From Oscillospiraceae bacterium (GTDB lineage Bacteria > Bacillota > Clostridia > Oscillospirales > Ruminococcaceae), in NCBI GenBank assembly GCA_029068025.1, contig JAIEDJ010000117.1, positions 1-6,005 on the forward strand: a DNA stretch of 6,005 bases, in the 5' to 3' direction. Numbering within the stretch: position 1 is the first letter of the stretch; every line of letters begins with the position of its first letter. The position numbers were made by a program, and so were the translations under genes. Under the pieces are notes generated by a model, which saw only the letters and a program-made list of their open reading frames with translations, was not told the DNA's origin and ran no database searches. This document shows positions 1 through 5,009 of the stretch, one piece after another.

Positions 1-32
1 ACTACGCACTTCAACCCTATTTTAACGTATAA

Positions 33-61
33 ATTTTATCATTAAAAAAAATAACTGTCAA
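33..61 (-). promoter_or_regulatory. Leftward sigma-A-type promoter for a gene beyond the left edge
   Basis: Read on the minus strand, a perfect TTGACA -35 box (56-61) is followed after 17 nt by TAAAAT (33-38, five of six matches to TATAAT). It lies just past the metY terminator and points out of the window, so it should start transcription near position 26 of whatever lies to the left. The spacer is very T-rich. The target gene is not visible. Confidence 0.6.
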
Positions 62-82
62 TAGTATTTTATAAATAGCACA

Positions 83-106
83 CGCCCGACGGTCTCCCGC
101 CGGGCG
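83..106 (-). terminator. Rho-independent terminator of metY
   Basis: Read on the minus strand this is a 10-bp stem with a GAGA (GNRA-type) tetraloop: CGCCCG/CGGGCG, one G-U pair, then CGG/CCG. It starts about 28 nt after the metY stop. The G-U pair exists only in the minus-strand RNA (A/C mismatch on the other strand), which supports the orientation. The downstream tract is T-rich but interrupted, so termination may be partial. Confidence 0.75.
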
Positions 107-134
107 CTTATGCTTATGTGAAAGAAACAGATAG

Positions 135-1415
135 TCAGACAGTCTTGAACGCTTCCTCAAGCGCGTTGATAAGGTCGTCAACGTTCTCAATGCCGATGGA
201 CAGGCGGATAGTGTTCGGCTTTATGCCCTGCTCCGCGCACTCCGCTTCGTTGAGCTGCGAGTGAGTGGTGGACGCGGGGTGGATGACCAGCGACTTCGCG
301 TCCGCGACGTTCGCCAGCAGCGAGAAGATCTTGAGGTTGTCGATAAACTTCCAAGCCTCGTCCTTGCCGCCCTTTATCTCAAACGTAAAGATCGAGCCGC
401 CGCCGTTCGGGAAGTACTTCTCATACAGCGCGTGAGTAGGCTCGCTTGACAGCGACGGGTGGTGAACCGCCTCCACCTTGGGGTGCTTCGCGAGATAATC
501 AACGATCTTGAGCGCGTTGGAGATGTGCCGCTCCACTCTGAGCGAAAGCGTCTCCAGGCTCTGCAGGAACATAAACGCGTGGAACGGGCTGAGCGTCGCT
601 CCGGTATCGCGCAGCAGAACCGCGCGGATATATGTAGCGAACGCCGCCGCGCCGCAAGCCTGCGCGAAATTCACGCCGTGATAGGACTCGTTCGGCTCGG
701 ACAGCCACGGGAACTTCCCGCTTGCCGCCCAGTCGAATTTACCGCCGTCCACGATAACGCCGCCGATAGCCGCGCCGTGTCCGCCGATGAATTTTGTTGC
801 GGAGTGAACGACGATGTCCGCGCCGTGCTCAAACGGACGCAGAACGCACGGAGGAGTGAACGTGCTGTCCACCACCAGCGGGATCCCGTGCTTATGCGCT
901 ACCTCGGCGATCTTCTCGATGTCCGCTACGTTGGAATTCGGGTTGCCGAGAACCTCAACGTACAGCGCCTTTGTCTTATCGTCAATTGCCTTCTCAAACT
1001 CCGCGGGATCGGGATCGACAAATTTCGCGTTGATACCGTATCTCGGCAAGGTATGCTCCAGCAGATTGTACGAACCGCCGTAAATGGTCTTGGACGCAAC
1101 AACGTTCTCTCCGGCAGCCGCCAGCGCCTCGATCACATAAGTGACCGCCGCCGCGCCGGAAGCGGTAGCCAGAGCCGCAGAGCCGCCCTCGAGAGCCGCC
1201 ATTCTCTGCTCGAAGATATCCTGTGTGGGGTTGGTGAGACGGCCGTAGATATTGCCGCCCGCACGCAGTCCAAAACGATCAGCGGCGTTCTGAGAATCCG
1301 CGAAAACAAAGCTGGAGCTTGCGTAGATCGGCACGGCACGCGCGTCGGTCGCGGGATCGGGGGTCTCCTGTCCCGCGTGAACCTGTAATGTTTCAAATTT
1401 GTAGTTGTCTGCCAT
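135..1415 (-). CDS. metY: O-acetylhomoserine sulfhydrylase (PLP-dependent)
   Basis: A cytosolic enzyme expected to convert O-acetyl-L-homoserine plus sulfide to L-homocysteine and acetate, the direct sulfhydrylation route to methionine. It is a full-length member of the Cys/Met-metabolism PLP family (426 residues from the chosen start). The PLP lysine is K208 in HSATKFIGGHG, and D183 in VVDSTF should contact the pyridine nitrogen. Y57 and R59 in YGRLTNPT are the usual phosphate contacts from the partner subunit, and R404 in NTIRLSIG the substrate carboxylate contact. The ~425-residue length and the insert around 228-247 after the PLP lysine favour MetY over cystathionine gamma-synthase or beta-lyase (~380 residues). 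An in-frame ATG lies three codons upstream at 1424, but AAGGAAAGGA almost touches it and sits about 9 nt before the ATG at 1415, so the latter is preferred. It is monocistronic, with its own promoter and terminator. Exact substrate choice (acetyl versus succinyl ester) is inferred. Confidence 0.93.
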   Translation of the reverse strand: MADNYKFETLQVHAGQETPDPATDARAVPIYASSSFVFADSQNAADRFGLRAGGNIYGRLTNPTQDIFEQRMAALEGGSAALATASGAAAVTYVIEALAAAGENVVASKTIYGGSYNLLEHTLPRYGINAKFVDPDPAEFEKAIDDKTKALYVEVLGNPNSNVADIEKIAEVAHKHGIPLVVDSTFTPPCVLRPFEHGADIVVHSATKFIGGHGAAIGGVIVDGGKFDWAASGKFPWLSEPNESYHGVNFAQACGAAAFATYIRAVLLRDTGATLSPFHAFMFLQSLETLSLRVERHISNALKIVDYLAKHPKVEAVHHPSLSSEPTHALYEKYFPNGGGSIFTFEIKGGKDEAWKFIDNLKIFSLLANVADAKSLVIHPASTTHSQLNEAECAEQGIKPNTIRLSIGIENVDDLINALEEAFKTV

Positions 1416-1478
1416 TTTTATCATGTCCTTTCCTTGGATAGTTTTCTTAAAAAGTTCGCAATTTCCGATTGCATATTA

Positions 1479-1507
1479 AGTATATCATATTACTAGGTAT
1501 TTGTCAA
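1479..1507 (-). promoter_or_regulatory. metY promoter
   Basis: On the minus strand, a perfect TTGACA (1502-1507) is followed by a 17-nt spacer and TATACT (1479-1484). Transcription should start near 1472, giving a leader of about 57 nt, too short for a SAM riboswitch or T-box. Five of the six -35 bases lie inside the end of the adjoining 50-bp palindrome. The AT-rich spacer could hold a repressor site (for example for an Rrf2-type sulfur regulator), but no clear dyad was found. Confidence 0.8.
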
Positions 1508-1552
1508 GTACTTTTTTAACTTTTTTTAAAAAAAGTTAAAAAAGTACTTGAC
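1503..1552. repeat. Perfect 50-bp AT-rich palindrome
   Basis: The arms 1503-1527 and 1528-1552 are exact reverse complements over all 25 positions with no spacer. Each arm starts GTCAAGTAC and ends in a run of seven T (or A). Both outer ends therefore carry TTGAC pointing outward; the left one forms the metY -35 box. The symmetry stops exactly at both ends (T1502 and C1553 do not pair). It could extrude as a cruciform in DNA or fold as a long hairpin in RNA. Confidence 0.95.
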
Positions 1553-1604
1553 CCCTCGCACGGAGAGGGGAGCAGCTTGTATAAAAACCCTCTCGGGGAG
1601 AGGG
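1552..1604. repeat. Two GC-rich hairpins in the intergenic repeat region
   Basis: The first hairpin is CCCCTC/GAGGGG (1552-1557 with 1565-1570, 7-nt loop). The second is CCCTCTC/GAGAGGG (1588-1594 with 1598-1604, GGG loop). They directly follow the palindrome and begin a run of hairpins extending to about 1830. No gene is supported here, and they look like parts of intergenic repeats rather than terminators, since neither is followed by a T-run. Confidence 0.6.
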
Positions 1605-1614
1605 GGATGATTGC

Positions 1615-1677
1615 GTGTGACTCCCCGCTGGGGAGATGTCACGGAGTGACAGGGGGGGCTGACCGACAGGCATCCGC
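1615..1677. repeat. Direct repeat copy 1 (two-hairpin intergenic repeat)
   Basis: This ~63-nt unit recurs at 1748-1809. It holds a CTCCCC-GCT-GGGGAG hairpin (1621-1635) followed directly by a TGTCAC-GGA-GTGACA hairpin (1637-1651), then a conserved CT..A.CG.CAG tail. Stems are largely kept between the copies while loops vary (GGA versus GCA), as expected for a REP-like or other interspersed element. Confidence 0.7.
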
Positions 1678-1688
1678 CCCGCGCCCCG

Positions 1689-1709
1689 CCAAAGGGCGCT
1701 GCCCTTTGG
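1689..1709. repeat. Hairpin CCAAAGGGC/GCCCTTTGG
   Basis: A perfect 9-bp stem with a GCT loop lies between the two direct-repeat copies. Downstream is a smaller AAAAAG-GA-CTTTTT hairpin (about 1717-1730). Together they could act as a terminator-like module on the plus strand, but no gene upstream on that strand would use it. It is more likely part of the composite intergenic repeat. Confidence 0.6.
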
Positions 1710-1747
1710 AATCCCCAAAAAGGACTTTTTCTACAGTCTGAGATGTT

Positions 1748-1809
1748 GTGTGACTCCCAACCGGGGAGATGTCACGCAGTGACAGTGTGGCTTATCGGCA
1801 GACCTCCGC
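1748..1809. repeat. Direct repeat copy 2 (two-hairpin intergenic repeat)
   Basis: This is the second copy of the unit at 1615-1677, shifted by 133 nt and with one base deleted in the tail. Its first hairpin is weaker (CTCCC/GGGAG, 1754-1768); the second, TGTCAC-GCA-GTGACA (1770-1784), is intact. From here to about 1903 there is a short CCCTT-C-AAGGG hairpin near 1817 and then AT-rich DNA, with no supported gene. Confidence 0.7.
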
Positions 1810-1903
1810 TCATAACCCCTTCAAGGGTACCCCCCTGACCCGATACAAAACTTCTTCGCAAACCGATAGTTTTTTCAAAATAGCAAATTTCTTCAAAAAT
1901 CTA

Positions 1904-1932
1904 TTGTTTTATTTTGTGAATTGTAATATAAT
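1904..1932 (+). promoter_or_regulatory. Promoter of the flavoprotein gene
   Basis: TTGTTT (1904-1909), a 17-nt spacer and a perfect TATAAT (1927-1932) predict a start near 1939 and a ~29-nt leader. The -10 box sits in an 11-nt palindrome, AATAT-A-ATATT (1925-1935), which might be an operator but could be chance in such AT-rich sequence. Confidence 0.75.
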
Positions 1933-1967
1933 ATTAAATATAGATCAATTTTTCCGGAGGTAATACT

Positions 1968-2588
1968 ATGAAAGTAATTTTGGTAAACGGATCACCGCAC
2001 AAGGAAGGCAGCACCTACACGGGACTTCGCGAGATCGAGAAGGCGCTGAACGCCAACGGTATCAAGACGGAGATCTTCTGGGTCGGCAAAGACCCGATCC
2101 TCGGCTGCATTGGCTGCGGAGCCTGCGCAAAGCTCGGGCACTGCTTCGCCGAGGACACGGTGAACGAGTTCGTGAAGAAGGCGGCAGAAGCGGACGGCTT
2201 TGTGTTTGGCTCGCCCGTGCATTACGCGTCGGCAAGCGGCGCGATCACGTCATTTATGGACAGAGCGTTCTATTCGGGCGGACGTTATCTTACGGGAAAA
2301 CCCGCCGCGGCAATAGCAAGCTGCCGCAGGGGCGGAGCGTCGGCAACGTTCGACCAGCTGAACAAGTACTTCACGATCAACTGTATGCCGATAGTGTCGT
2401 CCAATTACTGGAACCAGATCCACGGCAACACGCCCGAGGAAGTTATGAAGGACGAAGAAGGTCTCCAGACCATGCGTATTCTCGGAAATAATATGGCTTG
2501 GCTGCTCAAGTGCATAGAAGCAGGCAAGGCGGCGGGAGTTTCGTTCCCTCAGCCCGAGAGCAAGATCCGCACAAACTTTATCAGATAA
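1968..2588 (+). CDS. Iron-sulfur flavoprotein / NAD(P)H-dependent FMN reductase family
   Basis: A flavodoxin-fold oxidoreductase of 206 residues, predicted cytosolic. The N-terminal MKVILVNGSPHKEGST (phosphate loop, residues 8-16) and GSPVHYAS (81-88) are the usual FMN-binding loops. Residues 47-59 hold four cysteines, C47-x2-C50-x2-C53-x5-C59. This fits the compact CX2CX2CX4-7C motif of archaeal and clostridial iron-sulfur flavoproteins (Isf), where it binds a 4Fe-4S cluster. Many relatives keep a similar cysteine-rich loop, so cluster binding is inferred. The start is secured by GGAGG 7 nt upstream. A consensus promoter precedes it and a ferredoxin gene follows after 62 nt, making an electron-transfer pairing plausible. 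The physiological substrate (quinone, nitro compound, oxygen species or only ferredoxin) cannot be told from sequence. Confidence 0.85.
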   Translation: MKVILVNGSPHKEGSTYTGLREIEKALNANGIKTEIFWVGKDPILGCIGCGACAKLGHCFAEDTVNEFVKKAAEADGFVFGSPVHYASASGAITSFMDRAFYSGGRYLTGKPAAAIASCRRGGASATFDQLNKYFTINCMPIVSSNYWNQIHGNTPEEVMKDEEGLQTMRILGNNMAWLLKCIEAGKAAGVSFPQPESKIRTNFIR

Positions 2589-2593
2589 CGAAT

Positions 2594-2644
2594 AAACCTC
2601 CTTTGAAAGTGAAACACTAGTTCCACAAATTCAAAAGGAGGTTT
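2594..2644 (+). terminator. Terminator-like hairpin containing the ferredoxin ribosome binding site
   Basis: The arm AAACCTCCTTT (2594-2604) pairs with AAAGGAGGTTT (2634-2644). A further GAA/TTC pairing across a one-base bulge makes 14 bp, around a 22-nt loop. T2645-2646 extend the T-run to TTTTT, as in a Rho-independent terminator. The 3' arm is also the ferredoxin Shine-Dalgarno sequence (AAAGGAGG, 2634-2641, 9 nt before the ATG). The structure should therefore both attenuate transcription after the flavoprotein and hide the ferredoxin ribosome binding site on read-through RNA. Confidence 0.75.
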
Positions 2645-2650
2645 TTCATT

Positions 2651-2836
2651 ATGAAGCTTGAGCTTGATCGTGACGGCTGTATCGGCTGCGGAGTATGCGC
2701 CGAGGTCTGCCCCGACGTTTTCCGCATAGCCGGCGACGGACTGTCTGAGATAATCGCGCAGCCCGAGGGCAACGAGGAAGCCGTGCAGGAAGCAGCGGAA
2801 TCCTGCCCCGTAGAAGTGATACACACGGATGAATAA
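2651..2836 (+). CDS. Small single-cluster 4Fe-4S ferredoxin
   Basis: A 61-residue acidic, soluble electron carrier. C10-x2-C13-x2-C16 plus the distant C52-Pro are the expected ligands of one 4Fe-4S cluster, as in Thermotoga- and Moorella-type monocluster ferredoxins. C20-Pro is the fourth cysteine of the first motif, which in two-cluster ferredoxins would bind the second cluster. Here the second CxxCxxC motif is absent, replaced by an acidic helix around 41-50 (NEEAVQEAAE). In Thermotoga the equivalent C20 forms a disulfide with another cysteine; no partner exists here, so C20 should be a free thiol. The gene lies 62 nt after the flavoprotein with no promoter visible between, so expression probably depends on read-through of the hairpin that covers its ribosome binding site. 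Confidence 0.92.
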   Translation: MKLELDRDGCIGCGVCAEVCPDVFRIAGDGLSEIIAQPEGNEEAVQEAAESCPVEVIHTDE

Positions 2837-2840
2837 AAGC

Positions 2841-2864
2841 AAACGACCGCTGCCGCGGTCGTTT
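2841..2864. terminator. Stem-loop after the ferredoxin gene
   Basis: A perfect 10-bp stem, AAACGACCGC/GCGGTCGTTT, with a TGCC loop starts 4 nt after the ferredoxin stop. On the plus strand the U-tract is only TTT before CAGCTTG, so it is a weak terminator in that direction. On the minus strand it is followed by TGCTTTTATTC, a somewhat better tail. It could work in both directions and directly abuts structured repeat copy A. Confidence 0.65.
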
Positions 2865-2956
2865 CAGCTTGAAGATAAACCTCTAAAACATTGATCTCAG
2901 CTGGTTTTATAATGTTGACGAGGGGCTGTTTATCAAAAAATTTCAAAAACGTGCAG
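2864..2956. repeat. Structured repeat, copy A
   Basis: It matches 5866-5981 in the same orientation. The left part (2864-2888) differs at 3 of 25 positions and the core (2888-2956) at 4 of 69; copy A lacks a 23-nt segment found in copy B. The predicted fold has an outer stem GATAAAC/GTTTATC (2874-2880 with 2928-2934), CTC/GAG (2881-2883 with 2920-2922) and an inner stem AACATT/AATGTT (2887-2892 with 2911-2916). The inner stem varies in a compensatory way between copies. Confidence 0.85.
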
Positions 2957-3051
2957 TTTAACAGCGCTGGCGCTGTTAAACCGGCACTAGCCGCCCCCGC
3001 AAGCGCGTTTCGCTGCGCGAAACACACTCGCGGGAGCGCTTTTTGAAATTT
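2938..3051. repeat. Nested multi-hairpin region
   Basis: The outer arms AAATTTCAAAAA (2938-2949) and TTTTTGAAATTT (3040-3051) are exact inverted repeats of 12 bp. They enclose GTTTAACAGCGC-TG-GCGCTGTTAAAC (2956-2981, 12-bp stem), CGGC-ACTA-GCCG (2982-2993), and CCCGC/GCGGG (2996-3000 with 3030-3034) around GTTTCGC-TGC-GCGAAAC (3007-3023). The overall shape is a closed multibranch structure. From 3052 to 3140 there is only a small TAGCT-CTT-AGCTA hairpin and no gene. No clear terminator for the minus-strand ABC operon was found closer to its end than this structure. Confidence 0.8.
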
Positions 3052-3140
3052 GCAGTCACCCACGCAATGTTGTCCTTGGCTTAGGCGCTTTTGCTCAAGT
3101 TTGGCTCGTAGCTCTTAGCTAAAATAACTTTTTCTATTTA

Positions 3141-3911
3141 TTATAACTGTTTCTTATTCATAACCGGGATACTGACAGCGATACATACCACGCCCGAGAC
3201 AGCGGCAATGACAATAGCCTTCATATATGCGTCCGGCACTTCCGCGCCGTTCAGAAGCGCGTTTGTGTCCATCAGCATCGCGGGAGAATATCCCTTTACT
3301 TTAGGGATCATACTCAATAAATACGCTAAGAGCACTGTACCGCCGGTACATAAGGAAACGCCCGTGTTATTCCGCAGCAGCGACGAGAACAGAACAGCAA
3401 GGCATATCACCCATATGCCGAACAGCCACCATACCGCTGCCGAAAAGAATAAATTATCGGCAACGCCGTTATCCCAGAAATAAGCGTTGTAGCCATAGGT
3501 AACGGCGAAGCACAGCCCATAGCCAAGCGTCCATAACAGCAGCAACAGCAGAGTCTTGGCAAGTACGACCTTATATCTCGATAAGCCCTTTGTCAGCACA
3601 AGCAGCAGCGTACCCGACTTGTATTCTTTGGTAAATATATCGCTGAAGATCAGCACGAAAACGATCAGGGCAATGGGAATGTTTTTGAAAAACTGCGTCC
3701 ACGAGGTCATTGCGTCCACCTGAACATCCGTGACGATCAATCCGCTTTCCGCTATTGTGTCGGACATCATTTCCATAAGCCGCGGCGTAAGCTTCGCGAT
3801 AGCGGGATTCATAATGCCGAACAGCGCAAACAGCATTAAGAGAATAACGAGCTTTCCTGTCCGGACAGTCTCAAGACATTCTTTCTTCACAAAAGCAGTC
3901 AGTGGCTTCAT
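3141..3911 (-). CDS. ABC-2 type transporter permease
   Basis: An integral membrane subunit of 256 residues, full length for the small ABC-2 permease group. Six hydrophobic segments are visible at about 20-38, 77-92, 117-139, 154-178, 185-203 and 230-250. The long extracytoplasmic stretch between the first two (about 39-76) and the cytoplasmic KEYKSGTLLLVLTKGLSRYKV segment (about 95-115) are typical of this family; the latter is the likely contact with the ATPase. The start is clear: GGAGG lies 7 nt upstream inside the end of the ATPase gene, and the ATG overlaps its stop as ATGA (4-nt overlap), implying translational coupling. It is the last gene of the operon. Position and family match Bacillus YxlG, but similarity is by gene order and family only. 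The substrate is unknown. Confidence 0.9.
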   Translation of the reverse strand: MKPLTAFVKKECLETVRTGKLVILLMLFALFGIMNPAIAKLTPRLMEMMSDTIAESGLIVTDVQVDAMTSWTQFFKNIPIALIVFVLIFSDIFTKEYKSGTLLLVLTKGLSRYKVVLAKTLLLLLLWTLGYGLCFAVTYGYNAYFWDNGVADNLFFSAAVWWLFGIWVICLAVLFSSLLRNNTGVSLCTGGTVLLAYLLSMIPKVKGYSPAMLMDTNALLNGAEVPDAYMKAIVIAAVSGVVCIAVSIPVMNKKQL

Positions 3912-4804
3912 CTTGTCACCTCCAGAAACAGCGATTCAAGCGTCGGCTCTATTCGCTCGATCCTCTGCACGGACATCCGGTTCTCGGCGATATACCGCAT
4001 GACGGCATATAACCGATCCTCGCCGCCTTGGAATACAAGCGCGTTTTGTTCCGTGCGTTGAAGATCGCCAAACGCTTTAACAAGCGTATCGGCAGCCGCC
4101 TTGTGTTCCGTTTCGATGATAAACCCGTCAGAAGACCGCTTGCTCCGCAGCTGGGCAATGGTTCCCTGCATTGCGATCTTCCCGTTGTTCAGAAAGGCGG
4201 CTTCTGTGCAGATACGTTCCACATCGGAAAGAATATGCGTAGAGAAAAGCACCGTGGTCTGTTCCCTTGCCGCAAGCAGTATATCCAGAATTTCCTTGCG
4301 CCCTGCGGGATCAAGCGCCGAGGTCGGCTCGTCGCAGATCAAGAGCCTTGGACGGTTCAGAAGCGCCTGCGCGATCCCCAGGCGCTGCTTCATTCCCCTT
4401 GAAAAGCTTTTGATACGGCGGCGTTCCCGACCAAGCCCGACCAGCTCCAGCAGCTCCTTGCTTCTCGCGGCAATATCGCTTTTCTCCAACCCGCCGACCT
4501 CTCCGCAAAGCGTCAGATATTCAATCGGCGTCATATAGGAATAAAATTCCGGAACATCGGGCAGATACCCGATATAACGATTGGTTTCGGTCTGTCCGAA
4601 GCGCACCTTCTCACCCATAACACTGATCCTGCCGCTGTCCGGTCTCAGAAGTCCGAGAACAGCCTTCATTGTCGTTGTTTTTCCGGAGCCGTTTTTACCG
4701 ATAAAACCGAAAACGCTGTGCTCGGGCACAGACAGATCAACCCCGCAAAGCACTTCTTTGCCGCCAAAGCTCTTTTTCAGGTTTTGTATCTCCAGCACAT
4801 CCAT
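3908..4804 (-). CDS. ABC transporter ATP-binding protein
   Basis: A cytoplasmic ATPase of 298 residues that should drive the neighbouring permease. In order: Walker A GKNGSGKT (36-43, K42), a Q-loop region GYLPDVPEFY (79-88) with the usual Gln replaced as in many ABC-2 exporters, a degenerate signature FSRGMKQR (134-141) in place of LSGGQ, Walker B LLICDEP (154-160, E159 catalytic), D-loop SALD (162-165) and switch histidine H190. About 80 C-terminal residues form the extra domain usual for this export subfamily. An upstream ATG at 4852 would add 16 residues and reach into the previous gene. AAAGGAGG lies 9 nt before the ATG at 4804, which starts with the typical MDVLEIQNLKKSF, so 4804 is chosen. 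It starts 1 nt after the previous stop and overlaps the permease by 4 nt. Confidence 0.93.
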   Translation of the reverse strand: MDVLEIQNLKKSFGGKEVLCGVDLSVPEHSVFGFIGKNGSGKTTTMKAVLGLLRPDSGRISVMGEKVRFGQTETNRYIGYLPDVPEFYSYMTPIEYLTLCGEVGGLEKSDIAARSKELLELVGLGRERRRIKSFSRGMKQRLGIAQALLNRPRLLICDEPTSALDPAGRKEILDILLAAREQTTVLFSTHILSDVERICTEAAFLNNGKIAMQGTIAQLRSKRSSDGFIIETEHKAAADTLVKAFGDLQRTEQNALVFQGGEDRLYAVMRYIAENRMSVQRIERIEPTLESLFLEVTR

Positions 4805-4805
4805 G

Positions 4806-5009
4806 TCACTCAACCTCCTTTCCAAGCAGAAAGTACAGGATCGGACCGACAAACCCCATTCCGGCGATCACAACAATGAGCCATAATGTGCGATTACCTC
4901 TTTTATAATGCTTATGATTCAGGATATGATAAAGCGTATAACCCAACAGAGCAAACTGCGCGATTGCCAGCGGGATCAAAAACGGGAGAAACTCCATGAT
5001 CTTATCCAT
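4806..5009 (-). CDS. PLDc_N-domain small membrane protein (YxlE-like)
   Basis: A 67-residue protein that is almost entirely a PLDc_N domain, the two-helix segment found at the N-terminus of cardiolipin synthases but here without any catalytic phospholipase D domain. Hydrophobic helices lie at about 6-30 and 42-62. They are joined by a basic, histidine-rich loop (NHKHYKRGNR) and end in the family hallmark GPILYFLLGKE. Longer starts exist at 5042 and nearby, but AGAGG 9 nt before the ATG at 5009 and the domain boundary favour this one. It overlaps the MerR stop by 8 nt and ends 1 nt before the ATPase start. In Bacillus the similar YxlE sits with ABC genes yxlF and yxlG and is linked to control of SigY, so a regulatory or scaffolding role beside the transporter is inferred. 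Confidence 0.85.
   Translation of the reverse strand: MDKIMEFLPFLIPLAIAQFALLGYTLYHILNHKHYKRGNRTLWLIVVIAGMGFVGPILYFLLGKEVE

Noticed and set aside
459..1388. A long plus-strand open frame of 309 codons
   Set aside because: It is antisense to metY, whose family motifs are unmistakable; the frame is a by-product of metY codon bias and its peptide shows no recognisable motif.
1416..1472. A SAM riboswitch or T-box in the metY leader
   Set aside because: The predicted leader is only about 57 nt, with one 5-bp hairpin; too short for either class.
1615..1809. A CRISPR array in the repeated region
   Set aside because: Only two imperfect copies exist, about 63 nt long with internal hairpins, and no cas gene is nearby.
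1769..1963. A 64-codon plus-strand frame before the flavoprotein
   Set aside because: It lies in repeat and promoter DNA, contains the -10 box, and its peptide is low-complexity Phe/Asn-rich; no ribosome binding site is visible.
2617..3063. A minus-strand open frame of 148 codons
   Set aside because: It runs through the ferredoxin gene, two hairpins and the repeat, with no ribosome binding site seen; only the repeat part may deserve attention and is listed separately.
3052..3140. A terminator directly after the ABC permease on the minus strand
   Set aside because: The only hairpin (TAGCT/AGCTA) is 5 bp and lacks a following T-run; termination, if any, must occur further on in the multi-hairpin region.
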